A stretch of DNA of 53,449 nucleotides. It comes from Chloroflexota bacterium. Its GTDB lineage: Bacteria > Chloroflexota > Chloroflexia > Thermomicrobiales > UBA6265. Both the position numbers and the translations under genes were made by a program. The DNA is taken from positions 1 to 53,449 of the forward strand of contig JAEWEG010000072.1 of NCBI GenBank assembly GCA_023389575.1, in the 5' to 3' direction. Shown here piece after piece: positions 31,703 through 39,604 of this stretch; the first letter of the stretch is position 1; every line of letters begins with the position of its first letter. Under the pieces are notes generated by a model. That model did not search any database and was not told the DNA's origin. It saw only the letters and a program-made list of their open reading frames with translations.

Positions 31703-32329
31703 CTACAGTTCGTGACCGCCCCGAGCTGGGCCACGACGCACGCTTTCGGGCGGAACGTTCCAGCCGAAGTGCTCCGTCTCGTCGCCCTTGATCGACAGGA
31801 ACGCCGACTGCGTCTCCGGATACACCGACATCACCGCTTCGAACGGAATCCAGAGCTCGTCGCTCGCGCCGTGCATGCCCTTGGCGTAGAAGAATCCGGC
31901 GAACCGCTTGCCGAAGTCCGAGCTACCCGGCAGCACGCCGAGCACTTCAGCCAGCGCGCCGCTCTGGGCATACAACGTGAAGCCCGGCTCGATGTCGGAA
32001 ACGGTGCCCGGCGCGCCCGTGCGCGCCCGCGCCGAAACCGGCGGCAGCGGATCGGAGAAGAACGGCTGGCTGCCAATCACCACAGGCTTTTCAAGCGGGC
32101 CGGTCGTGCCCTTCGGCCGCGTGGCCAGGAACCCCGCCCCGCCGATGATCACCAGGGCCAGCGCAAGCGCTCCCCACAACTCCGGCCGGTCCAGCCGGTC
32201 CTTGGTGTCGCCTGGCTGGAACAACTCCAGCAGCGTCTCGCCAATCAGGGCGAAGCCACCCACCACCACAAGCGTGACGATCACCGGCATCACGAATGGA
32301 TCGATGAGTCGCTGTCGAAATTGTTCCAT
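31703..32329 (-). CDS. Unknown membrane protein at the end of the oxidase operon
   Basis: A 208-residue protein with two N-terminal membrane helices (VMPVIVTLVVVGGFALIGET and LWGALALALVIIGGAGFLAT) and a soluble C-terminal part. Around 155-190 the pattern DELWIPFEAVMSVYPETQSA resembles a PRC-barrel-like beta domain. It is the last gene of the cox operon, before a strong terminator, so a role in oxidase assembly or as an accessory subunit is plausible but unproven. I do not recognise a named family. Confidence 0.55.
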   Translation of the reverse strand: MEQFRQRLIDPFVMPVIVTLVVVGGFALIGETLLELFQPGDTKDRLDRPELWGALALALVIIGGAGFLATRPKGTTGPLEKPVVIGSQPFFSDPLPPVSARARTGAPGTVSDIEPGFTLYAQSGALAEVLGVLPGSSDFGKRFAGFFYAKGMHGASDELWIPFEAVMSVYPETQSAFLSIKGDETEHFGWNVPPESVRRGPARGGHEL

Positions 32330-32444
32330 ACTGGTCCTCGTTTACTCCCCAATACCAACCTGCAGTACGTCTAGTTTCCGCTCCACGGCCACAAATGTCC
32401 ACCCGGGATACCGGCGCCGTGACGGCATAACAACCGGTGATGCA

Positions 32445-32837
32445 CTATCTGTCCTGGAACCGCTCGCCGCCATCTCCATCGTCCAGGGTCACGATCATTG
32501 GGTCCTCCCGCCACTCTGCCCGCAGCAACGCCTCACGCTGGCGCCGCACCCGCATCATGCGCCACCGGAACAGGAGCGGACCGCTTATCGCGGCCACCGG
32601 AATCGCAATCCAGTACCAGGTGGTGATCATGATCATCGCCAGATCCTCACCCGACCCCGCCGCCACGTACCAGATGATGGCCATCGTGGCGATCTTGAAC
32701 CAGAACAGCGTCCAGAGGAAGCCCCACACGGCATGGCGGGCGTCCTCCTCCTCCTTGCGCTCGCGCTCCAGCCGGCGCAGCACTTTCTCATCGAACGACG
32801 CGGGTGAGCCTGGTGTGGACGGAATGGGAATCGCCAT
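32445..32837 (-). CDS. Small unknown membrane protein in the oxidase operon
   Basis: A 130-residue protein. A charged N-terminal helix (FDEKVLRRLERERKEEEDAR) precedes two membrane helices (WGFLWTLFWFKIATMAIIWY and WYWIAIPVAAISGPLLFRW), then a basic RMMRVRRQREALL segment and an acidic end. It lies between ctaG and the last gene of the operon on the same strand. No known family is recognised; it is likely an accessory of the oxidase or an assembly factor. Confidence 0.5.
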   Translation of the reverse strand: MAIPIPSTPGSPASFDEKVLRRLERERKEEEDARHAVWGFLWTLFWFKIATMAIIWYVAAGSGEDLAMIMITTWYWIAIPVAAISGPLLFRWRMMRVRRQREALLRAEWREDPMIVTLDDGDGGERFQDR

Positions 32838-32907
32838 GGTCGCCTCGATTCGTGTCAGTACCCACTCATCCTACGGGATGCTGTCCACCCCCCACCGGTC
32901 ACCTCGC

Positions 32908-33846
32908 CTACAACTCCCGAGGAACGGTGTGCGGGGTCACCGCGTCACCTTGGGCGGCCCTGGCCAACCGCCGCCGCTGGTTCTCCTGGCGCAGGCGGTC
33001 GTGATCGGCACGCTCCTCGCGATTGGCCCACCGCATGAAGATCACGGTGATCATGATGAGGAACAGCGAGTTCATGCCAACCCACATGATCAAACCCGCC
33101 ATCTCCTGGTCGGTCTTCAGGTCGATCCCCCACGGTCGCACCGACGCCTGTTCGTAATGCGGGTAGAGGCCAGGGCCCGCGTAGGTGATCAACGCCCCCA
33201 CGATACCGGCGGGAATTGTCTGCGCGAAGAGGTACAGGCACTTCATCGGCGGGGAGAGTTGCGGCGATTCCGGAACCGGGCTCATCAGGGGCCAGTAGAA
33301 GAGGAATCCCGCCACCAGGAAGAACGCGTGCTGCAGGGTATGGACCAGTTCGTTGTTCAGCGTCTCGTCGTACAGCACCGGCACGTGCCAGAGCCCCATG
33401 ATGAGCGACACGATGAGGAACGATGGCAAGGCGCGCGGCACCCACGTCAGCAACCAGCGAACCCGTGGCCTGTCCACCAGTGGCTGGTAAACCCACGCCG
33501 GGATTCCCTTCAGCCAGCACGGCACCACCGCGAACATCAGCAACAGGTGCTGCACCATGTGCACGGAAACGAAGAAATAGTGCGACCAGTCGTCGATCGG
33601 TGGCCCCAGCGCGATCAACATCAGAATCGAGCCGAGCAGGAACCAGCGGACCTGGCCCTGGGTCACGGGCCGGTTTTCCGACCCCGGTCGCCGCCGGTTG
33701 AGCGGGCCAACCCAGGCCAGGTACAACCCCGTGATGACGAACACGCCGAGCGCGATGCGTGGATCGAGGATCCAGTGGCTAAAGGTCGGGCCCGAGGGCT
33801 CGGGTCCCCCTACGTGAAGGAGTGGGAGTGGAAGTTGAGGGAACAT
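32908..33846 (-). CDS. ctaG: Cytochrome c oxidase assembly factor CtaG (caa3 type)
   Basis: Polytopic membrane protein of 312 residues required to mature caa3-type oxidases, probably at the copper site. It has seven hydrophobic segments; diagnostic parts are WSHYFFVSVHMVQHLLLMFA, then LIMGLWHVPVLYDETL and VHTLQHAFFLVAGFLFYWPL. The conserved His residues in these helices are metal-ligand candidates. It follows the subunit IV gene of the oxidase on the same strand after a terminator-like hairpin. Length agrees with the Caa3_CtaG family. Confidence 0.92.
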   Translation of the reverse strand: MFPQLPLPLLHVGGPEPSGPTFSHWILDPRIALGVFVITGLYLAWVGPLNRRRPGSENRPVTQGQVRWFLLGSILMLIALGPPIDDWSHYFFVSVHMVQHLLLMFAVVPCWLKGIPAWVYQPLVDRPRVRWLLTWVPRALPSFLIVSLIMGLWHVPVLYDETLNNELVHTLQHAFFLVAGFLFYWPLMSPVPESPQLSPPMKCLYLFAQTIPAGIVGALITYAGPGLYPHYEQASVRPWGIDLKTDQEMAGLIMWVGMNSLFLIMITVIFMRWANREERADHDRLRQENQRRRLARAAQGDAVTPHTVPREL

Positions 33847-33866
33847 GGAAGGTTGGACCTGACCGG

Positions 33867-33902
33867 AAAAAGGAAAACGGGCCCGCTACGATGCGAGCCC
33901 GT
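33867..33902 (-). terminator. Terminator-like hairpin between subunit IV and ctaG
   Basis: A 10-position stem with one mismatch (33877-33886 with 33893-33902), followed on the minus strand by TTTTCCTTTTT. It lies after the subunit IV gene and may reduce expression of ctaG and the two genes beyond it. Confidence 0.65.
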
Positions 33903-33967
33903 GTGCGGGAGTGATGGGCCGTGTGAGGTCGCGATTCCGGGCGGCCATGCTGGCCGCCACCGGGTCG

Positions 33968-34327
33968 CTAGAACACGTTGCTGACGAACTCGGCCACCTG
34001 GTGCGAACGCATCATCACCCAGGTTCCGATGAAGATCGCAAGCGCAAACCCCATGCCGAGGATGAAAATCCAGGTCAGGCGCCTGTCGTCGAACTTCAGG
34101 TGCATGAAGTACCCGACCACGAAGACGAACTTGACGGTCGAGAGCGCGATCAGGGCGGGGACGAGGATCCCCTCCAGCGCCTCGACGTAGTAGATCGCCA
34201 CTTCGATGATGGTGATGATCGCCAGCAGGATCGCGATCTTGATGTATTGCATCTCATTTGGATGCGCGTGCTGCTCATCGTCCGCGCCATGCGGACTGCT
34301 GTTCATGGATGTCGATACTGAGGCCAT
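33968..34327 (-). CDS. Cytochrome c oxidase subunit IV family protein
   Basis: Membrane subunit of 119 residues with three hydrophobic helices (YIKIAILLAIITIIEVAIYY, LIALSTVKFVFVVGYFMHLK, WIFILGMGFALAIFIGTWVM). The VKFVFVVGYFMHLKFD motif is the family mark of bacterial subunit IV. It follows the subunit III gene by 63 bp in the oxidase operon. Its role is structural or stabilising. Confidence 0.9.
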   Translation of the reverse strand: MASVSTSMNSSPHGADDEQHAHPNEMQYIKIAILLAIITIIEVAIYYVEALEGILVPALIALSTVKFVFVVGYFMHLKFDDRRLTWIFILGMGFALAIFIGTWVMMRSHQVAEFVSNVF

Positions 34328-34390
34328 CGCGAATCTCCCGTCGCGTCTGCCGGCATTCCCGGCCCGCCAGGCCAGTGCCCGGCACGTTCG

Positions 34391-35131
34391 TTAGAAGAGC
34401 CCGGCCACGCCGGACACCAACTCCCTGCCGAACCCGAGGACACCCGAGGCATGCTCTTCGCCATGCTCGCCCATGTCCTTGTACGGAATCAGGTAGACCA
34501 GGGTGAAAATCACGATCCAGACGATGTCCACGAAGTGCCAGTACAGGCCGGCGATTTCGAGGTCCAGGGAATCTTCCTGCTTAAGGCCACCGCGAAGGGA
34601 CACGAACAGCAGCGTCAGCAGCCAGACCACGCCAATCGACACGTGCAGGCCGTGGAAGCCGGTGAGCGTGAAGAAGGTAGTGCCGAACATGTTGGTGGTG
34701 AGGCCAAGGCCTTCGTGATAGAACTCGGTGAACTCGAAGTACTGTCCACCAAGGAAGATCGTGCCCAGGGCCGCCGTCGCGAAGAGCCACACGCGCGAGG
34801 CGCGGAGGTCGCCGCGCTGCAGGCCAGCCAGCGCCAGCACCATGGTCAGCGAACTCATCAGCAGCACGAACGCCGACACCGAAGTGAACGGGATGTCGAT
34901 GAGTTGCGACGGATATGGCCCGACGCCCACGTCTTCCGCCCGACCGCGGTAGATCATGTAGGTGGCGATCAGCGCGCCGAAGAACATGCAGTCCGATGCC
35001 AGGAACAACCACATCAGCAGTTTGCGGTGGTTGATCCCGGTGGAGGTTGGGGGATGTGCCCCGTGCCCATGACCCGCATCATGCCCCGCCTCGGCGGCAT
35101 GTGTTTGGGTTGCGTCCAATACCTGTGCCAT
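34391..35131 (-). CDS. ctaE: Cytochrome c oxidase subunit III
   Basis: Integral membrane subunit of 246 residues with a His-rich N-terminus (HAAEAGHDAGHGHGAHPPTS) before five or so helices. Family motifs: LFLASDCMFFGALIATYMIY, EFTEFYHEGLGLTTNMFGTT, and FFTLTGFHGLHVSIGVVWLL. The pattern YWHFVDIVWIVIFTLVYLIP ends the protein. It sits between subunits I and IV in the operon. Subunit III stabilises the catalytic core and the D-pathway. Confidence 0.95.
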   Translation of the reverse strand: MAQVLDATQTHAAEAGHDAGHGHGAHPPTSTGINHRKLLMWLFLASDCMFFGALIATYMIYRGRAEDVGVGPYPSQLIDIPFTSVSAFVLLMSSLTMVLALAGLQRGDLRASRVWLFATAALGTIFLGGQYFEFTEFYHEGLGLTTNMFGTTFFTLTGFHGLHVSIGVVWLLTLLFVSLRGGLKQEDSLDLEIAGLYWHFVDIVWIVIFTLVYLIPYKDMGEHGEEHASGVLGFGRELVSGVAGLF

Positions 35132-35183
35132 TTTCTCCCCTTTACCCGGCGATCCGCGCGACAGCGGCCATTGCCCGCCAGTG

Positions 35184-35209
35184 GAGGGCGACTCCTGGGA
35201 GCCGCCCTC
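35184..35209 (-). terminator. Intercistronic hairpin after ctaD
   Basis: A 7-bp GC stem (35184-35190 with 35203-35209), extended inside by CTCC/GAG pairing, lies between the subunit III start and the subunit I stop. No U-tract follows, so it is probably a stability element rather than a true terminator. Confidence 0.4.
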
Positions 35210-35217
35210 GCGATCGC

Positions 35218-37170
35218 CTAGTCGGCCGGCTCAAACGACCAGCCAAACACTCCACCGACCATGATTACGACACCGAGCGCGGTGATCACTGGCACCCCCA
35301 TGCCTCCAATGTGGAAGACCGGGTTGTCGAACAGCATGCCCACCGCGATGAGCGTGAACCCAATCGCCGCGACCAGCGGGTAGTACGAGGGGTTGGGCAA
35401 GTGCACGCCATGATCGTCGTCCACCGGTGGAGCCTGGTGGTACAGCACCGAATGCGGGTTGGTTTCTTTGGCGCCGGCGTCGACCGTGGCCACCGAACTT
35501 CCACCGAGCGTCACGTTCACGTCGTGGTCGTCTTCATCGATGCCGTACTTCTCGGCCCACAGCGGGTCACGGTGCTCCACCTGCGGAATATCGCGGAAGT
35601 TGTATACGGGTGGTGGCGAGCTTGTGGACCACTCCAGCGTTGGCGCATCCCATGGGTTAGGCCCGGCTATCTTGCCGTGCTGCAAGCTACGCGCCACGTT
35701 ATAGAGGAAGAGCAGGATACCGGCCGCCAGTACGAACGCGCCGAACGACACAACGACGTTCCAGAACCACCAGCCACTGCCTTCACCATAGCTGTAGTAC
35801 CGGCGTGGCATGCCTTCCAGGCCGAGGAAGTGCATCGGGAAGAAGGTGGTGTTGAATCCGACGAACACGAGCCAGAAGTTGATCTTGCCGATTCGCTCGT
35901 CCATCATCCGGCCGGTGAACTTCGGGAACCAGAAGTAGATACCGGCGAGCAGGCCGAAGATGGAACCGCCGAACAGCACGTAGTGGAAGTGGGCGATGAC
36001 GAAGTAGGAGTCGTTGTGGTGCTGGTCAATCGGCGGCGATGCGTGCATCACGCCCGAGAGACCGCCAATGGTGAACTGTGACACCAGGCCGACGGCAAAG
36101 AGCATGGGGGTGGTGAACTTGATCTGGCCCAGCACCATGGTGCCGATCCAGTTGAAGATCTTCACGCCGGTTGGCACCGCGATGATCATCGTGGTCGCCG
36201 CGAACACCGAGTTGGCGGTGGGGCCGAGTCCCGTGGTGAACATGTGGTGCACCCACACGCCGAAGCCAAGGAATCCGATCGCCGCCGTCGCGTACACCAT
36301 CACCGCATAGCCGAAGAGTGGCTTCCGGGAAAAGGTGGGGATGATCTCGGAAATGATGCCGAATGCCGGGAGGATCAGAATGTAGACCTCCGGGTGGCCG
36401 AAGATCCAGAACAGGTGTTGCCACAGCAGCGGATCACCGCCCGCGGCCGCCGCGAAGAACCCGGTTCCGGCGTAGCGGTCCATGCCGAGGAGGAAGAGGG
36501 CAACCGTGATCGCCGGGAACGCCATGATCATCAGGAACGACACGATCAGGGTCGTCCAGGTGAAGATCGGCATCCGCATCAGCGTCACGCCGGGCGCCCG
36601 CATGTTCAGCACGGTGACGATGAAGTTGAACGCACCGGCCATTGATGAGACACCGAGCACCTGCAGGCCAAGCATCCAGAAGTCAACTGACCGGCTGGGG
36701 TTCCAGGTGGTATCGGTCAGCGGAGCGTAGCCATACCAGCCTGTCGCCGGTGCATCGCCGAAGAACCAGCTGATGTTGATCAGGATCGCGCCGAGGATGA
36801 ACACCCAGAAGCTGAAGGCGTTCAGTCGCGGGAAGGCGACGTCTCGCGCGCCGATCTGGAGCGGCATGATGTAGTTGAAGAACGCCACGCTCAACGGCAT
36901 CACCGCCAGGAAGATCATGGTGGTGCCGTGCATCGTGAAGAGTTCGTTGTACGTCTGCTCCGCGACCAGGTCATTGTCCGGCCGGATCAGCTGCGCGCGA
37001 ATGATCAGCGCTTCCAGGCCTCCCACAAGGAAGAAGAAGAACGCCGAAACCCCGTACATAAGCCCGAGGCGTTTGTGGTCAACAGTCGTAATCCAACTCC
37101 ACAACCCCGTGTTGGATTTCGCCGCTGGCCTCGCAACGGTTGTTTGTTGCGGCTGGGCTATCGATGCCAT
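35218..37170 (-). CDS. ctaD: Cytochrome c oxidase subunit I (heme-copper, A-type)
   Basis: Catalytic subunit of 650 residues with 12 core helices plus extra C-terminal helices. The low-spin heme ligand region is FTMHGTTMIF, the CuB/Tyr region is FWIFGHPEVYILILPAFGII with the D-pathway Glu, the CuB His pair lies in GVWVHHMF, and the heme a3/heme a His residues in FVIAHFHYVLFGGSI. GARDVAFPRLNAFSFW is typical of A-type enzymes. It reduces oxygen to water while pumping protons. The gene lies directly after subunit II and before subunit III. Confidence 0.97.
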   Translation of the reverse strand: MASIAQPQQTTVARPAAKSNTGLWSWITTVDHKRLGLMYGVSAFFFFLVGGLEALIIRAQLIRPDNDLVAEQTYNELFTMHGTTMIFLAVMPLSVAFFNYIMPLQIGARDVAFPRLNAFSFWVFILGAILINISWFFGDAPATGWYGYAPLTDTTWNPSRSVDFWMLGLQVLGVSSMAGAFNFIVTVLNMRAPGVTLMRMPIFTWTTLIVSFLMIMAFPAITVALFLLGMDRYAGTGFFAAAAGGDPLLWQHLFWIFGHPEVYILILPAFGIISEIIPTFSRKPLFGYAVMVYATAAIGFLGFGVWVHHMFTTGLGPTANSVFAATTMIIAVPTGVKIFNWIGTMVLGQIKFTTPMLFAVGLVSQFTIGGLSGVMHASPPIDQHHNDSYFVIAHFHYVLFGGSIFGLLAGIYFWFPKFTGRMMDERIGKINFWLVFVGFNTTFFPMHFLGLEGMPRRYYSYGEGSGWWFWNVVVSFGAFVLAAGILLFLYNVARSLQHGKIAGPNPWDAPTLEWSTSSPPPVYNFRDIPQVEHRDPLWAEKYGIDEDDHDVNVTLGGSSVATVDAGAKETNPHSVLYHQAPPVDDDHGVHLPNPSYYPLVAAIGFTLIAVGMLFDNPVFHIGGMGVPVITALGVVIMVGGVFGWSFEPAD

Positions 37171-37249
37171 CCTGTGCTCCTACCACGCTCCCGGCAGTGG
37201 CGCTTCGCCCGCTGCCCCGTTTGTCCGCTCTCCAACGCCCCGGTTGACC

Positions 37250-38518
37250 TCAACCGGCCCCTGGCGTTGCTTCGTCACTCTCCGGATCGATCGCCACCGG
37301 CGAGGCGACTGGCGATGCCACCGGCGTCGCCATATCTCCGGATCCGTCGCAGCCACCAGCGGGCTGCAGGTTCATCAGGAAGCCAATGAGGTCATCGAAT
37401 CCCTCGTCGCCATACTGTTCGCGGATCAACCCGGACGTGATGGTGTCGGCCATGTAGTTACCAGGCTTCACCGCCCCCGGATCGTCGACCCACTGTTCCA
37501 GGTTTTCCTGGTTGTTGATCAGCATTCCGGCCGCCAGCGTGTCGCGGCAACCCAGGTTCGTGAGGTCTGGTCCAAAGCTCGCCGGAGCGGTCAGCCCGGT
37601 GGCTCCGTACTGGCTGATGCCATTCACCGTGTGGCACGAAAGGCAGAGGCTGAAGGCGGCCGGAGCCTGCTCCACGCCCTCTGGCGCGTCGGCGTTGGCC
37701 AGCACCGCCGGGTTGCCCGCTCGCTGGGCGTTCACCCAGGAGTAGAACTCGGCTTCCGGATGCACGATCACCTTGAACCGCATCCAGGCGTGCTGCGTGC
37801 CGCAGAACTCGGCGCACTCGCCGAAGTACTCGCCCGGCTCCTCGGCCGTGATCGAGAGGCTGTTCACGTGGCCCGGCATCAGGTCAAGCTTGCCCGACAG
37901 CCGCGGCACCCAGAACGAGTGAATCACGTTGTTGGTGCGAAGGTTGAACTTGACGTTCCGGCCCTCGGGAATATGGATCTCGTTCGCGGTGATGATCCCC
38001 AGGTTCTCTCCACCCTGGGCCTGATCCTCACCGTAGTGAACTTCCCACCACCACTGCTTGCCATAGACGTCCACTTCCAGCGTGGCGTCGTCCAGCGCAT
38101 CGTCGTGGGCGTACAGCGTGGTGATGGTCGGGATGAGGATGACCAGCAGCACCACAGCCGGCAGCACGGTCCAGATGATTTCCAGCCGTGAGTTCCCGTG
38201 AACCTGCGGGGGGCGCTGCTTGGAGGCGTTCGGTCGCCGGAACCGCAACGCGCTGTAGACGATGGCGAATTGCACGCCAACGAACACCACCAGCGCCAAC
38301 CAGAAGATCAACTCGTACAGCGACTGGATGTCCCGCGCCGTTGGCGAGGCGGGGCTGATCGTGCTGTACGGCTTCTCCACGTCGGGTCCGCAGGCGGTCA
38401 GCAGCAGCATCGCCACCATTCCCAGCGTCCCAAGGGTAAGGACGCGACCACCCGTTCGCCGTTTTTCCTTCAACGGTGCCCCGGTGTGGCCCACCTTGTC
38501 GTGGCTTCGCCGTTTCAT
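37250..38518 (-). CDS. ctaC: Cytochrome c oxidase subunit II fused to cytochrome c (caa3)
   Basis: Lipoprotein subunit of 422 residues. The lipobox LLLTAC places lipidated Cys43. Two membrane helices follow (about 68-90 and 113-135), then the CuA domain with the ligands in GECAEFCGTQHAWMRF near 235-245. A C-terminal cytochrome c domain holds CLSCH near 292 and a distal Met in NYMADTIT. The fusion lets the enzyme accept electrons from a mobile donor through its own cytochrome. The ATG at 38518 has GGGGAGG upstream. It heads the oxidase operon. Confidence 0.96.
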   Translation of the reverse strand: MKRRSHDKVGHTGAPLKEKRRTGGRVLTLGTLGMVAMLLLTACGPDVEKPYSTISPASPTARDIQSLYELIFWLALVVFVGVQFAIVYSALRFRRPNASKQRPPQVHGNSRLEIIWTVLPAVVLLVILIPTITTLYAHDDALDDATLEVDVYGKQWWWEVHYGEDQAQGGENLGIITANEIHIPEGRNVKFNLRTNNVIHSFWVPRLSGKLDLMPGHVNSLSITAEEPGEYFGECAEFCGTQHAWMRFKVIVHPEAEFYSWVNAQRAGNPAVLANADAPEGVEQAPAAFSLCLSCHTVNGISQYGATGLTAPASFGPDLTNLGCRDTLAAGMLINNQENLEQWVDDPGAVKPGNYMADTITSGLIREQYGDEGFDDLIGFLMNLQPAGGCDGSGDMATPVASPVASPVAIDPESDEATPGAG

Positions 38519-39217
38519 TCTGCCTCCCCACCTGTGCCCACCCGGGCATGATCCCGTACATCACGCAATTCAGGGCCCCAACCGGATATCCACTCTCCAG
38601 CGGCGCCTCTCCGAATCTTCTGCCTTGTGTCGCATGTCCCCGTCCCCGTGGCGGTGATCCGCTCCGGTACGGCAGCCCACACGTTCTGGTCCCATCGCTT
38701 CTCTCCACCAGTTCCCTGGTTTCACGTCACGATTCACGAAGCACTGGTGCGGTCAGAACATTGGCCTAAGGATACCCTGTCCAGCCGAGCCGCGAGCATT
38801 CGCGAGAGTCACTCTATCGCCAAGCGGCGATCGGGACCATGTGATAGTGAACGTATACAGAAGCCGCGCGGCCCGGTCAAGCATTTTCGCGCCTTTTCCG
38901 GCATGGCAACACGACGCTTCCGAGATCAGGACTCCTGTGCAACAACCGCGTTTCCAGCCTTGAGCCTCGCTCGTCCATTCCCTGGTACCAACGAGCCAAC
39001 CGCCCGGTTCATCGAACCTGCCGGAATGTCAATCTCGCCACCACCTCTGATATACTTTTATGAAACATCACGGCTGGCTCGAAACCGGCATGCCGCGCGA
39101 AACACGGCGCCGCGAAGAGAAACTGCTGGCGCCGGCGTGGCCGGTCCCGTTCGAGCAGGAACCTCCCCCCTATCACCCGCCTTAGCCTGGCCCAGCCAGC
39201 CAAACGAGGAATCCTCA
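38519..39217. promoter_or_regulatory. Long divergent control region upstream of the oxidase operon
   Basis: A 699-bp stretch between the divergent oxidase operon and the small membrane-protein gene. No convincing gene is seen. On the plus strand TATACT at 39051-39056 is a good -10, with only a weak ATGTCA about 19 bases upstream; it could drive the gene at 39218. A 41-codon open frame starts at 39060 but lacks a ribosome-binding site. Confidence 0.4.
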
Positions 39218-39472
39218 GTGTCAGCTCTGCCCAGATCGCGTTCCGCCTCCACCATTACCTCAGCCGTCCTCCTGGTCGTCGGCATCGGGTTGATCGTGTT
39301 CTCCCTCCTGGCCGACGCGCTGGGCATCGGCGGCGGCGAGGGCTTCGGCTACCAGCAGATGATCGTCCTCATCGTCGGCATCGTGCTGACCCTCGGTGGC
39401 CTCCGCCTCATGTTCGGGCCCTGGATCAACCGCGTCACCTCCTCGCACGACATCGCCGAACCCGAGCGTTAA
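39218..39472 (+). CDS. Small two-helix membrane protein
   Basis: An 84-residue protein with two membrane helices (ITSAVLLVVGIGLIVFSLLA and MIVLIVGIVLTLGGLRLMF) joined by a Gly-rich loop (LGIGGGEGFG). The GTG at 39218 has GAGGA seven bases upstream. It precedes argS and is divergent from the oxidase operon. I recognise no family; similar two-helix proteins are common and uncharacterised in Chloroflexota. Confidence 0.6.
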   Translation: MSALPRSRSASTITSAVLLVVGIGLIVFSLLADALGIGGGEGFGYQQMIVLIVGIVLTLGGLRLMFGPWINRVTSSHDIAEPER

Positions 39473-39487
39473 AGCCCGCCCCAATCC

Positions 39488-39520
39488 CGGAATGGTGCCG
39501 CCTGGCGCGGTATCATTCCG
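39488..39520 (+). terminator. Hairpin with G-U pairs before argS
   Basis: A 14-bp stem (39488-39501 with 39507-39520, two G-U pairs valid only on the plus-strand RNA) and loop CTGGC. It starts 16 bases after the small membrane-protein gene. It could be that gene's terminator (no strong U-tract) or part of the argS leader. Confidence 0.5.
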
Positions 39521-39604
39521 TGTCTTGCCCACCTCGCCAGCGCACGCGCAAGCACCCACCTTCACCCAACGTCAGCCGAGAATCTCAGGAGTCATCGTTC
39601 AGCC

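Noticed and set aside
38627..39217. Upstream extension of the small membrane protein (in-frame from 38627)
   Set aside because: The segment before 39218 has no protein-like composition; the GTG at 39218 has a proper ribosome-binding site.
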